Assembly: GCF_001458775.1 (NCBI RefSeq)
Contig: NZ_CZPZ01000014.1
Coordinates: 1 to 64,000 of the forward strand
DNA: 64,000 nucleotides
Direction of reading: 5' to 3'
DNA from: Candidatus Nitrospira nitrificans
Lineage (GTDB): Bacteria; Nitrospirota; Nitrospiria; Nitrospirales; Nitrospiraceae
Shown: one piece after another, positions 25,924 through 35,216 of the stretch
Layout of the letters: the number at the start of each line of letters is the position of its first letter
Numbering within the stretch: the stretch's first letter is position 1
Position numbers and translations under genes: made by a program
Notes under the pieces: model-generated
The model's input: the letters and a program-made list of their open reading frames with translations, nothing else
What the model was told of the DNA's origin: nothing
Databases searched by the model: none

Positions 25924-26039
25924 CAGCTAGTTAGCGGCGGTCAGAGCACATTGTTCCCCTACCTAATCCACTGTGCCGGACAAAATCTGCATGGTTCAAG
26001 AGGATATTCAGCACTGAACGAAATGAGCCGATGAAGACC
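25924..26039 (+). promoter_or_regulatory. Duplicated leader upstream of the second repeat-protein gene
   Basis: Second copy of the leader at 22356-22473, with the same start (CAGCTAGTTAG) and end (TGAGCCGATGAAGACC) and the same distance to the start codon. Conservation of both ends with divergence in the middle suggests function rather than mere recent duplication. Confidence 0.6.
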
Positions 26040-26071
26040 CGAAGCGGTACTTGAGTAGAGACGGCCTACGT

Positions 26072-29000
26072 ATGTTCGGGCGAAACAAACACGCCATGTC
26101 ACAGCAAAAGAAGAAGCCCAAGACGGCTTCCAACGGGTCAGAGGCGCCTCGCCCGAAACTGTCGTTCCTTTCGCTCGAATCTCGTCTCATGTTCGATGCA
26201 GCGGCCTCGGCCACAGCGGCCGAGGTCAATCAAGAACAAGTCGCGCAGGAGCAGGCCGAGTCGGCGGTGTCCGCGGAAGGCGGCCGCGAGCCAACCGCGG
26301 CAGAGGATGAGTCGCAAGAGGTGCTTCAAGCCATCGCCTCCTACAACCCAGGCGAGACCACGATAGAGGTGGTCTTCGTCGATCCGACCGTGCCCAACTA
26401 TCGAGAACTCCTGAGCGGGATGAATCCCGATATGGAAGTGATCATGCTCGACGGCGGGCAAGACGGGGTCGAACAGATGACGGCGGCCTTGTCCGGAAGG
26501 ACCGGCATCGATGCCATTCATGTGATCTCACATGGTGCCGCCGGCACGTTGCAGCTCGGCACGGGCACATTGACCACGGAGTCGATGTCCGGGGAATACG
26601 CCGACGAACTCGCGACGATCCAACAAGCGCTTTCAGAGCAGGCCGACATCCTCATTTATGGCTGCGACTTCGCGGAGGGAGAAGTAGGACAGGCCGCCGT
26701 CAACCGACTCGCGGCGCTCACCGGCGCCGATGTGCAAGCCAGCAACGATTTCACAGGGCACATGTCTCTCGGCGGTGACTGGGATTTTGAGGTTCGGACC
26801 GGCGCGATCGAGGCACGAATTGCGATCGATGTACAGACGCAGGCGAACTGGGTTGGGCTGTTGGCTGCGCCGGTGTTGGATGCCTCAAAAAGTCCCACGT
26901 TGAGTTCCATCGGCGAAGACGCCGGCGCGCCGTCGGGAGCGGTGGGAACGCAAGTGTCTTCTCTCGTCGATTTCGCGAGTCCATCGGGTCAAGTGGACAA
27001 TGTCACCGATGCGGACAGCGGTGCGCAGCTCGGTATTGCAATTACGGGCGCCAATACCAGCAACGGGACATGGTGGTACAGCACGAACAATGGGTCGACC
27101 TGGAATGCCCTTGGATCTGTCAGTGATGCCGGCGCTCGCCTCCTGGCCGCCGACGGCAACACCCGTCTCTATTTCCAAGCCAATGCGAATTACACCGGCA
27201 CCATGAGCGATGCCATTACCCTTCGGGCTTGGGATCGAACGAGCGGAACGAACGGCGGCACCGCCAATCTATCTACGACCTCCACGGCGATTGATCAGTT
27301 CAACACGGTCTCTTATTCCAACAATAACGGAACGGTCAATTGGAGTGGCCCTTGGCAGGAGATCGGTGAAAGCGACGGGACCGGCGCTGGGATGGTCATG
27401 GTGAACAGTTATGCCGGTCTATCGGGGAACTCGTTGCAGATAGAAACGGACTTCCTATCGCGGGGCGCCGGCCGGTCGATCGATCTGAGCACGGCATCGT
27501 CGGCGACTCTGTCATTCGACTATATCCGTCAACATGGTGGCGGAACCAATGGAGTGGTTTCGGTTGAGGTCTATAATGGAAAGACATGGACCACCCTCGA
27601 TACCCTTCGCATCAATGCGACCGACAGCGCGGCGCAGAGTTACAAAGTCGACATCAGCGCCTACGCCAATGCAAACACGCAAATTCGATTTATCGTCACC
27701 GGAAGAGACTCGATGGGTCGGGTGCATGTTGACAATATCCAAGTCGAGTCGACCGGCGTGGGCGGCGGTGCGACCGCTTACAGCAGCGCGAGTGACACGG
27801 CAAGTCTAACCGTCACGGCGGTTAACGACGCTCCGGTGTTAGACAATAGTGGCGTCATGACCTTGACGAGCATCACGGAGGATGCCACCAATAATAACGG
27901 GCAAACAGTCGCTTCGATTATCGCCAGTGCGGGAGGCGATCGCATTACAGATGCCGACGCCGGGGCTTCGGAAGGAATCGCCATTACGTCCCTCACTAGC
28001 GGCAGCGGAACCTGGCAGTACAACACCGGTTCCGGCTGGACGAACATCGGGACCGTGTCCGAATCGTCGGCTCTCTTGCTGCGCGCGACCGATTCGATAC
28101 GGTTCGTCCCCAACGGCGAACGGGCTGACAGCGGGAGCATCAGTTTCCGCGCCTGGGATCGAACGTCCGGCACGGCCGGGAGCAAGGTCGCCACAGGAAC
28201 GACGACGACCGTGACGGACCAATTCAACAGTGCCTCGTTCGGCAACAATAACGGAACGCAGAACTGGACAGGCGCCTGGATCGAAACCGATGCGGGCGGG
28301 GCGGGAGTGGCGTCCGGCAGCATTCAAATTAGCTCCAATCAGTTGCGTTTTGATGCCGATCGCGTGGGCGACAACATTGCGCGAGAGGTCAATCTCAGCG
28401 GCACGACCGGCTCGACCCTGTCATTTTCTTATAATAACACCCTGAGCGGAGCAGACCGGGTCGAAGTGCGAATCTCAAGTAATGGAGGGGCCAATTACAC
28501 GACGCTGACCAACGGCACATTCTCCGGATCGCTCCAGACCGGAAGCGGGTCCGCCAGTTTCGATATTTCGGCCTACGCCTCTCCGAACACGCGCATTCAG
28601 TTTATTGTCACCGGCGTCGGTGGGAACGCTCGGTTCTATGCGGATAATGTGCAGGTGACCTCTACGTCCGTCTCTGCTACCGGCGCGTTCAGCTCCGCCG
28701 CAGATACCGCCTCGATTACGGTCACGGCGGTCAACGACGCGCCGGTACTCACTCCTTTTGGTCCCACGACCACGACGACCGAAGGCGCTCCCACTGTTTC
28801 GGGAAGAGTGAGCGACTTGTTGCTGTCCAGTATGACGGATGTCGATAGCGGTGCCGTGGAGGGGATCGCCCTGTTCGGCCTCGGAGGTGCCGGTGGAACG
28901 CTCGAGTACAGTCTCGACGGCGTGACGTGGTCGAGTGTCGGAAGCGTATCGACAGGCAGTGCCTTGTTGCTCAGGGCCACGGACTATCTTCGCATGACTC

Positions 29001-32000
29001 CCGATACCGACAACGGCGGGACGCTGCAGGTCGATTACCGAGGCTGGGACCAAACGGCTGGAACAGCCGGGACGAAGGTGGATGTCTCGGTGACCGGCGG
29101 AACGACGGCATTCAGCATCGCGAGCGACCGCGCGGTGACCACGATCACGGCGGTCAACGATGCGCCGACCATCACGAGCTTGAGCGGCGACAGTCTGGCG
29201 TATAGCGAAGGCGCGGGGGCGGTGGTCATCGAGCAAGGTGGCAATGCGCTGGTGGCCGATGTGGATTCGACGAACCTCGACACCGGCACGTTGACCGTCT
29301 CCATCCCGTCCGGGGGGGACAGTGCCGAAGACGTGCTGAGCATCCGCAACCAAGGGACCGGGGCGGGGCAGATCGGGGTGAGCGGCAGCACTGTGACCTA
29401 TGGCGGTGTGGCCATCGGGACGTTCACCGGTGGCACTGGGGGGAGCAATCTCATCATCACGCTCAACAGCAGCGCCACGCCGACCGCGGTGACGGCGCTG
29501 GTGAAAAACATCACATACGAAAATACGGATACGGCATCGCCGACGACGGGCGCGCGAACCATACGCTATGTGCTTACCGATGGGGATGGCGGCACCAGTA
29601 CCAACTACGACACGACGGTGACGGTCACGGCCGTCAACGATGCGCCGACCGATCTGAGCCTGTCGGCCAATACCGTAGCCGAAAACTCAGCCAATGGCAC
29701 CGTCGTCGGCACGGTGAGCGGGACGGATGCCGATACCGGCGATACCAAGACCTACTCTTTCACGGACAATGCCGGCGGGCGGTTCGCGATCAACAGTTCA
29801 ACGGGCCAGATTACCGTGGCCGATGGCAGTCTGCTCAACTACGAAGCGGCGACGAGCCATGGCGTCACGGTGCGTGTGACCGACGCCGGTGGCCTGACCT
29901 ACGACGAGACCTTTACGATCGCTGTCACCAATGTCAATGAAGCGCCTGTCGCTGCCGACGACCGTGCAGGTCTCCGATTTGACGGTGTGGATGATTTTGT
30001 GGATATGGGCAGCGGAGCGACCTACGAGGTCACGGATACCGTTACGATGGAGGCCTGGATCAACCGGGAACCTTCGTCACAAGCCACGCAAATAATCATG
30101 AATAAGGAAGGGGAGTACGAGATTGGTTTGGATGTGGATGGGAGTCTGAAATGGGCATTTGCGAATACAAACCCAGGCTGGGCCTGGCATGACACGGGTG
30201 TGGTGATCCCGGTGCATACCTGGACCCATATCGCGGTGACCTATGATCATGGAACTATCACGAGTTATGTGGACGGGGTTGCGGTGGAGATCTTCGCCGG
30301 ATCAGGCACGATCGGCGATGCTCATCCGACCAAAGATACGCTTCGGATTGGTGGTCGCGAGAACAATCCGGCAGACCAGTATTTTTCCGGCCAGATCAGC
30401 GAAGCGCAGGTGTGGAATGTGGCGCGAACCGCCGGAGAGATTGCCGGTGACCGTAACGGCAATCTCTCCGGTACAGAAACCGGATTACTAGGCTATTGGA
30501 AGTTCAATGAGAATTCCGGGACCAATGCCGATAATCTGGCGGGGAACTCAGACGGCACGCTGGGCGGCGGAACCACCGGCCAAACCCCTCAGTGGTCGAC
30601 GTATCGTGTCAGCGAGGACAATACCCTTTCGATCGCAGGGCCAGGAGTTTTGGGGAACGACCACGATGTGGACGGCGACGCGTTATCGGCTGTCATTGTC
30701 ACCGGACCCTCGCATGCCGGCTCGTTCACGCTGAATTCTGACGGCAGCTTCTCATATACGCCGGCCGCGGACTTCTCCGGAACCGATTCCTTTACCTATC
30801 GCGTCAGTGACGGAGCTAATTTCTCCAATATTGCTACCGCCTATATTCAGGTAGATTCGGCGAATGATGCCCCGACGGATCTGAGTCTCTCCGCGAACAC
30901 CGTGGCCGAGAACGCAGCCAACGGGACGGTGGTGGGGACGGTCAGTGGGACGGATGTCGACACGGGTGATACGAAGACCTATTCGTTGACCGACACAGCC
31001 GGCGGGCGGTTTGCGATCAACAGTTCCACCGGCCAGATCACGGTGGCCAACGGTAGCTTGCTCAATTACGAGAATGCGGCCAGCCATAGCGTGACCGTGC
31101 GGGTGACCGACAGCGGTGGGCTGACCTACGACGAGACGTTCACGATTAATTTGGCCGACATGAATGAAGCGCCGACGGGCACCGACGCCGCGATTACCAT
31201 CGCCGAAGATAGCTCCTATACCCTGACCACCGGGAACTTCGGCTTCAGCGATGTGGATGCAGGCGACAGTTTGAGTGCCGTACGCATGGATACGATTCCA
31301 ACCGCCGGCTCCTTGACCCTGTCGGGGGTGGCGGTGACGGCGGGGCAGGTGGTGAGCGTGGTGGACCTCACGGCGGGCAACCTGGTGTTCACGCCCTCCG
31401 CCAACGCGACCGGCGCCGGCTATGCGAATCTGACCTTCTCGGTGCGCGATGCCAACAACGCCTACGATGCGGCTCCCAATACGCTCACGTTCAACGTCAC
31501 GGCGGTCAACGATGCGCCGACTCGCACAGCCGGCACTGTCAGTAATCTCACGGTGTCGGAGGACGCCGGTCTGGCATCTTTAGGCTTGGGAGGGGTGGCC
31601 TACAGTCCGGGTGGAGGTGCCGATGAGAGCGCGCAGATATTGACGTATGCCGTCACAGTAGTTCCCTCGGCCGGTGTCGGCGATGTTTTCTTGGCAGATG
31701 GCACCACGCGGGTGACCGTTGGGTCCTATACGTTGGCGGATATTCAAGGCATGCAGTTCAAGCCGGCGGCGAACGCCAGCGGGGTCACGGCGTTTCAGTT
31801 TAATGTTTATGACTCGGGCGGGACGGCCAACGGCGGGGCCAATACGATCAGCCAGTTTATCCAGATCACCCTGACGGCGGTCAACGATGCGCCGACAATC
31901 ACCAACTTGAGCGGCGATGGTTTGAGCTATAGCGAAGGCGCGGGCGCGGTGGTCATCGAACAAGGCGGCAATGCGCTGGTCGCCGATGTGGATTCGACCA

Positions 32001-35000
32001 ATCTGGACACCGGCACGTTGACGGTCTCTATTCCGGCCGGGGGCGACAGTGCAGAAGATGTGCTGAGCATCCGCAACCAAGGCACCGGGGCGGGCCAGAT
32101 TGGGGTGAGCGGCAGCACTGTGACCTATGGCGGTGTGGCCATCGGGACGTTCACCGGTGGCACTGGGGGGAGCAATCTCATCATCACGCTCAACAGCAGC
32201 GCCACGCCGACGGCGGTGACGGCGTTGGTCAAAAACATCACATACGAGAATACCGACACGGCAGCGCCAACGACGGGCGCCCGGACTGTCCGGTATGTCC
32301 TCACCGATGGAGATGGCGGCACCAGTGCCAACTACGACACCACCGTGACGGTCACGGCGGTCAATGATGCCCCGACCGATCTGAGCCTGTCGGCCAATAC
32401 CGTAGCCGAAAACTCAGCGAACGGCACCGTGGTCGGGACGGTGAGCGGCACCGATGTGGACACCGGCGACACCAAGACCTACTCGTTCACGGACAATGCC
32501 GGCGGGCGCTTTGCGATCAATAGCAGCACGGGCCAGATTACCGTGGCCGATGGCAGCCTGCTGAACTACGAAACGGCGACGAGCCATGGCATCACGGTTC
32601 GCGTCACCGACAGCGGCGGGCTGACCTATGATGAGACCTTTACGATCAATCTCACGAACGTGAATGAAGCCCCGACCGGCGCGGACGCTGCGATTACCAT
32701 TATCGAAGATAGCTCCCATACCCTGACCACCGCGAACTTTGGCTTTAGCGACGTGGATGCGGGGGACAGTTTGAGCGCCGTGCGGATCGATACGCTGCCG
32801 GGCGCCGGGAGCTTGACTCTCTCGGGTGTGGTCGTGACGGCGGGCCAGGTCGTCTCTGTGGCGGATATCACGGCGGGGAACTTGGTCTTCACGCCAGTGG
32901 CGGATGCGACCGGCACCGGCTATGCGAACCTGACCTTCTCGGTACGCGATGCCAGCAACGCCTACGATGCGGTCCCCAATACCCTCACCTTCGACGTCAC
33001 GGCGGTGAATGATGCGCCGATCAACACCGTCCCCGGGGCGCAGACGGTCAATGAAGATACCGCCCTCGCGATCAGCGGCGTGAGCGTCAATGACGTCGAT
33101 GGCAATCTGAGCACTGTGCAACTAGCGGTAGGCAACGGCACGCTGGCTGTGACTCTCTCGGGCGGGGCGACGATCAGCGCGGGGAACAACGGCACGAACA
33201 GCCTGACGTTGAGCGGTAACCAAGCGGACATCAACACGACCTTGGCCACCTTGGTCTATCAAGGTACGCCCAACTTTAACGGCAGTGACACGCTGACCGT
33301 CACGAGCACCGATGCCAACAGCGGCAGCGACGTGGATACCGTCGCGATCACCGTCACGGCGGTGAACGATCCGACCGTGGTGACGGGGGGCACGAGCGGG
33401 ATGGGCGACGAAGACACGACTCTGACGGGGACCCTGACGGCGACCGATGTTGAGGGCTTGAGCGACGGCACGGTGTTTACCGTGACCACGAGCGCGACGA
33501 ACGGGACGGCGAGCATCGATCCGGCGACGGGCCTGTGGAGCTACACCCCGACCGCGGACTTTCACGGGACGGACAACTTCACCGTGACGATTACTGATGA
33601 TGCGGGCACCAGCATCACCCAAGTGATCAGCGTGACCGTGACACCGGTCGATGATGCGCCAATCTTGAGTGTCAACACCAGCAGCACAGTGACTGAAGGC
33701 GGGACCGATACGATTGACAGCAGCGATTTAGTAGTGACGGACATTGAGCAGACCGCCGCGCAGTTGACCTATTCCATCGGAACGGGTCCGGCGTATGGAC
33801 GGCTGGAGCTCACAACCGCTCCTGGTGTTTCTGCCCTCACCTTCACCCAAGCCGATATTGCCGCGAATCGTCTGGTCTATGTGCACGACGGATCTGAAAC
33901 CACCAGCGACAGTTTCACGTTTACTGTAAGTGATGGGGTAGGGGGAACACTGGGCGCCACGACCATGACCCTGACGATCACCCCCGTGAATGATACTCCC
34001 ACCGTTACGAGTGGCGGTGGTGCATCAACTGCGGCGGTCAATGTGGCGGAGAATGTCAGTGCCGTCACGATTGTGACCGGCGCGGATGTGGATCTGCCGG
34101 CGCAGACGTTGACCTACGGCCTCAGCGGAGGTGCGGATCAGGCGCGTTTTACGATCAATGCCGTGACGGGTGCGCTGAGTTTCACCTCACCGCCTGATTT
34201 TGAAGTGGCTACTGATGTCAATGGCGACAACATCTATGTCGTCCAGATTCAAGTAACTGACAGCCAAGGGGCCAGCACCATACAGACTATTCAGGTGACG
34301 GTGATGAATGTGGCAGAAGGAGCTCCGCCCGCACCGCTTCCGCCGCCGGTCCTTCTGCCCACGACTCCGACAGGCTCAACTGGTCCGGGACCTATATCGC
34401 CGAGCCCAGCGGAGTCACCTGTACAGACAACCGAGGTCCCAACCACATTCCCAGTGGGGTCAAGCCCTAGCGCGAGTCCACCAGAATTCACTCCGACTGG
34501 TGCGATGCCGTCGGAAACGGAACGTCTGAATCCGATCAGGTCCGAGGAACCGAGGAAAACGATCGATTTGGCGAAGGATTCGGTCCCCTTCTACTGGATC
34601 GACGAAACCGGTAGGCTGCTCTTGACCGGTACTCCCGTGGAAGCGACTCCGACGCCGGAATTTGAACCAGTCGAGCCATCTCAGTCGGTGAGCGATCTCC
34701 TGTTCTCCAAGCTCGATGACATGACGGCCTCGCTGGAGCAGGCGATGGACCTGTCCCAAGAACAACATGCGATTATAGTGCGGATCGCCGCGTTGACGGG
34801 GACCACCTTGTCGTCCGGGTTCATCGTATGGACGCTTCGTAGCGGGACTCTGTTGGCGAGCTGTCTGGCGACCATGCCGGTCTGGCGGCACTTCGACCCT
34901 CTCCCTGTGTTAGGAGGAAGCGGCAGCGAGCGGGAACGCCGGCGCAAAGAAGCCGAGCGAGATCGGCAAGCAGAAGCCACCGAATTCAAGGGGCTGAAAC

Positions 35001-35035
35001 ATGTGCTCGACTCTCCGCCTGACCCCAAGCCCTAA
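26072..35035 (+). CDS. Giant LEPR-motif/DUF4347 cadherin-like repeat protein with LamG domain and C-terminal anchor (about 2987 aa)
   Basis: I chose ATG 26072 because it places LESRLMFDAA, His154 (SHG) and Cys198 (YGC) at exactly the same residues as in the paralog at 22507. After DUF4347 (98-265) come three jelly-like modules with WDRTSGT/WDQTAGT and two carbohydrate-binding-like inserts. Then follow cadherin-like repeats and a LamG/concanavalin-like domain at about 1298-1500 (LRFDGVDDFVDMG to LGYWKFNENSG). More repeats, a CSPG-type repeat and a Pro-rich linker come next. A transmembrane helix (AALTGTTLSSGFIVWTLRSG) lies near 2902-2930, then VWRHFDPLPVL and a highly charged tail. Adhesin or matrix function is inference from the domains; export probably uses the adjacent complex. 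Confidence 0.85.
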   Translation: MFGRNKHAMSQQKKKPKTASNGSEAPRPKLSFLSLESRLMFDAAASATAAEVNQEQVAQEQAESAVSAEGGREPTAAEDESQEVLQAIASYNPGETTIEVVFVDPTVPNYRELLSGMNPDMEVIMLDGGQDGVEQMTAALSGRTGIDAIHVISHGAAGTLQLGTGTLTTESMSGEYADELATIQQALSEQADILIYGCDFAEGEVGQAAVNRLAALTGADVQASNDFTGHMSLGGDWDFEVRTGAIEARIAIDVQTQANWVGLLAAPVLDASKSPTLSSIGEDAGAPSGAVGTQVSSLVDFASPSGQVDNVTDADSGAQLGIAITGANTSNGTWWYSTNNGSTWNALGSVSDAGARLLAADGNTRLYFQANANYTGTMSDAITLRAWDRTSGTNGGTANLSTTSTAIDQFNTVSYSNNNGTVNWSGPWQEIGESDGTGAGMVMVNSYAGLSGNSLQIETDFLSRGAGRSIDLSTASSATLSFDYIRQHGGGTNGVVSVEVYNGKTWTTLDTLRINATDSAAQSYKVDISAYANANTQIRFIVTGRDSMGRVHVDNIQVESTGVGGGATAYSSASDTASLTVTAVNDAPVLDNSGVMTLTSITEDATNNNGQTVASIIASAGGDRITDADAGASEGIAITSLTSGSGTWQYNTGSGWTNIGTVSESSALLLRATDSIRFVPNGERADSGSISFRAWDRTSGTAGSKVATGTTTTVTDQFNSASFGNNNGTQNWTGAWIETDAGGAGVASGSIQISSNQLRFDADRVGDNIAREVNLSGTTGSTLSFSYNNTLSGADRVEVRISSNGGANYTTLTNGTFSGSLQTGSGSASFDISAYASPNTRIQFIVTGVGGNARFYADNVQVTSTSVSATGAFSSAADTASITVTAVNDAPVLTPFGPTTTTTEGAPTVSGRVSDLLLSSMTDVDSGAVEGIALFGLGGAGGTLEYSLDGVTWSSVGSVSTGSALLLRATDYLRMTPDTDNGGTLQVDYRGWDQTAGTAGTKVDVSVTGGTTAFSIASDRAVTTITAVNDAPTITSLSGDSLAYSEGAGAVVIEQGGNALVADVDSTNLDTGTLTVSIPSGGDSAEDVLSIRNQGTGAGQIGVSGSTVTYGGVAIGTFTGGTGGSNLIITLNSSATPTAVTALVKNITYENTDTASPTTGARTIRYVLTDGDGGTSTNYDTTVTVTAVNDAPTDLSLSANTVAENSANGTVVGTVSGTDADTGDTKTYSFTDNAGGRFAINSSTGQITVADGSLLNYEAATSHGVTVRVTDAGGLTYDETFTIAVTNVNEAPVAADDRAGLRFDGVDDFVDMGSGATYEVTDTVTMEAWINREPSSQATQIIMNKEGEYEIGLDVDGSLKWAFANTNPGWAWHDTGVVIPVHTWTHIAVTYDHGTITSYVDGVAVEIFAGSGTIGDAHPTKDTLRIGGRENNPADQYFSGQISEAQVWNVARTAGEIAGDRNGNLSGTETGLLGYWKFNENSGTNADNLAGNSDGTLGGGTTGQTPQWSTYRVSEDNTLSIAGPGVLGNDHDVDGDALSAVIVTGPSHAGSFTLNSDGSFSYTPAADFSGTDSFTYRVSDGANFSNIATAYIQVDSANDAPTDLSLSANTVAENAANGTVVGTVSGTDVDTGDTKTYSLTDTAGGRFAINSSTGQITVANGSLLNYENAASHSVTVRVTDSGGLTYDETFTINLADMNEAPTGTDAAITIAEDSSYTLTTGNFGFSDVDAGDSLSAVRMDTIPTAGSLTLSGVAVTAGQVVSVVDLTAGNLVFTPSANATGAGYANLTFSVRDANNAYDAAPNTLTFNVTAVNDAPTRTAGTVSNLTVSEDAGLASLGLGGVAYSPGGGADESAQILTYAVTVVPSAGVGDVFLADGTTRVTVGSYTLADIQGMQFKPAANASGVTAFQFNVYDSGGTANGGANTISQFIQITLTAVNDAPTITNLSGDGLSYSEGAGAVVIEQGGNALVADVDSTNLDTGTLTVSIPAGGDSAEDVLSIRNQGTGAGQIGVSGSTVTYGGVAIGTFTGGTGGSNLIITLNSSATPTAVTALVKNITYENTDTAAPTTGARTVRYVLTDGDGGTSANYDTTVTVTAVNDAPTDLSLSANTVAENSANGTVVGTVSGTDVDTGDTKTYSFTDNAGGRFAINSSTGQITVADGSLLNYETATSHGITVRVTDSGGLTYDETFTINLTNVNEAPTGADAAITIIEDSSHTLTTANFGFSDVDAGDSLSAVRIDTLPGAGSLTLSGVVVTAGQVVSVADITAGNLVFTPVADATGTGYANLTFSVRDASNAYDAVPNTLTFDVTAVNDAPINTVPGAQTVNEDTALAISGVSVNDVDGNLSTVQLAVGNGTLAVTLSGGATISAGNNGTNSLTLSGNQADINTTLATLVYQGTPNFNGSDTLTVTSTDANSGSDVDTVAITVTAVNDPTVVTGGTSGMGDEDTTLTGTLTATDVEGLSDGTVFTVTTSATNGTASIDPATGLWSYTPTADFHGTDNFTVTITDDAGTSITQVISVTVTPVDDAPILSVNTSSTVTEGGTDTIDSSDLVVTDIEQTAAQLTYSIGTGPAYGRLELTTAPGVSALTFTQADIAANRLVYVHDGSETTSDSFTFTVSDGVGGTLGATTMTLTITPVNDTPTVTSGGGASTAAVNVAENVSAVTIVTGADVDLPAQTLTYGLSGGADQARFTINAVTGALSFTSPPDFEVATDVNGDNIYVVQIQVTDSQGASTIQTIQVTVMNVAEGAPPAPLPPPVLLPTTPTGSTGPGPISPSPAESPVQTTEVPTTFPVGSSPSASPPEFTPTGAMPSETERLNPIRSEEPRKTIDLAKDSVPFYWIDETGRLLLTGTPVEATPTPEFEPVEPSQSVSDLLFSKLDDMTASLEQAMDLSQEQHAIIVRIAALTGTTLSSGFIVWTLRSGTLLASCLATMPVWRHFDPLPVLGGSGSERERRRKEAERDRQAEATEFKGLKHVLDSPPDPKP
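29157..29644 (+). repeat. Long coding repeat unit, copy B
   Basis: Encodes YSEGAGAVVIEQGGNALVAD through RTIRYVLTDGDGGTS. It is nearly identical at DNA level to copy C at 31881-32368, and both are followed by the same cadherin-like unit (DLSLSANTVAENSANGTVVG). Confidence 0.8.
31881..32368 (+). repeat. Long coding repeat unit, copy C
   Basis: Same module as copy B, 2.7 kb downstream in the same frame. The long identical stretches (for example the block around 32100-32200 against 29375-29475) are possible sites of in-frame recombination. Confidence 0.8.
33660..34110 (+). repeat. CSPG-type coding repeat shared with 24440-24900
   Basis: The segment from QLTYSIGTGPAYGRLELTTA onward matches the paralogous gene nearly base for base over about 300 bases, across two separate genes 9.2 kb apart. 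This suggests gene conversion or recent duplication of the 3' parts. Confidence 0.75.
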
Positions 35036-35216
35036 CCAGCCGGCCAGAACGGTCTGGACCGGCTCTTCCTCGTTGATCAGTCTGTGCCCTCGCTTCTCGC
35101 CGCCCATCACGTTCCTCCAAATACGATCCGGCACAAGTTCCTCCTCGTAGACGTCCCGAATTTTGGTAATCTGTGTCCCAGTGTTCTTGTCTGACGATAC
35201 AGGGTAAGCTGAGACC

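Noticed and set aside
22507-35035. Coding repeats as a CRISPR or satellite array
   Set aside because: The repeats are long, in frame and encode cadherin-like domains; there are no short spacers.
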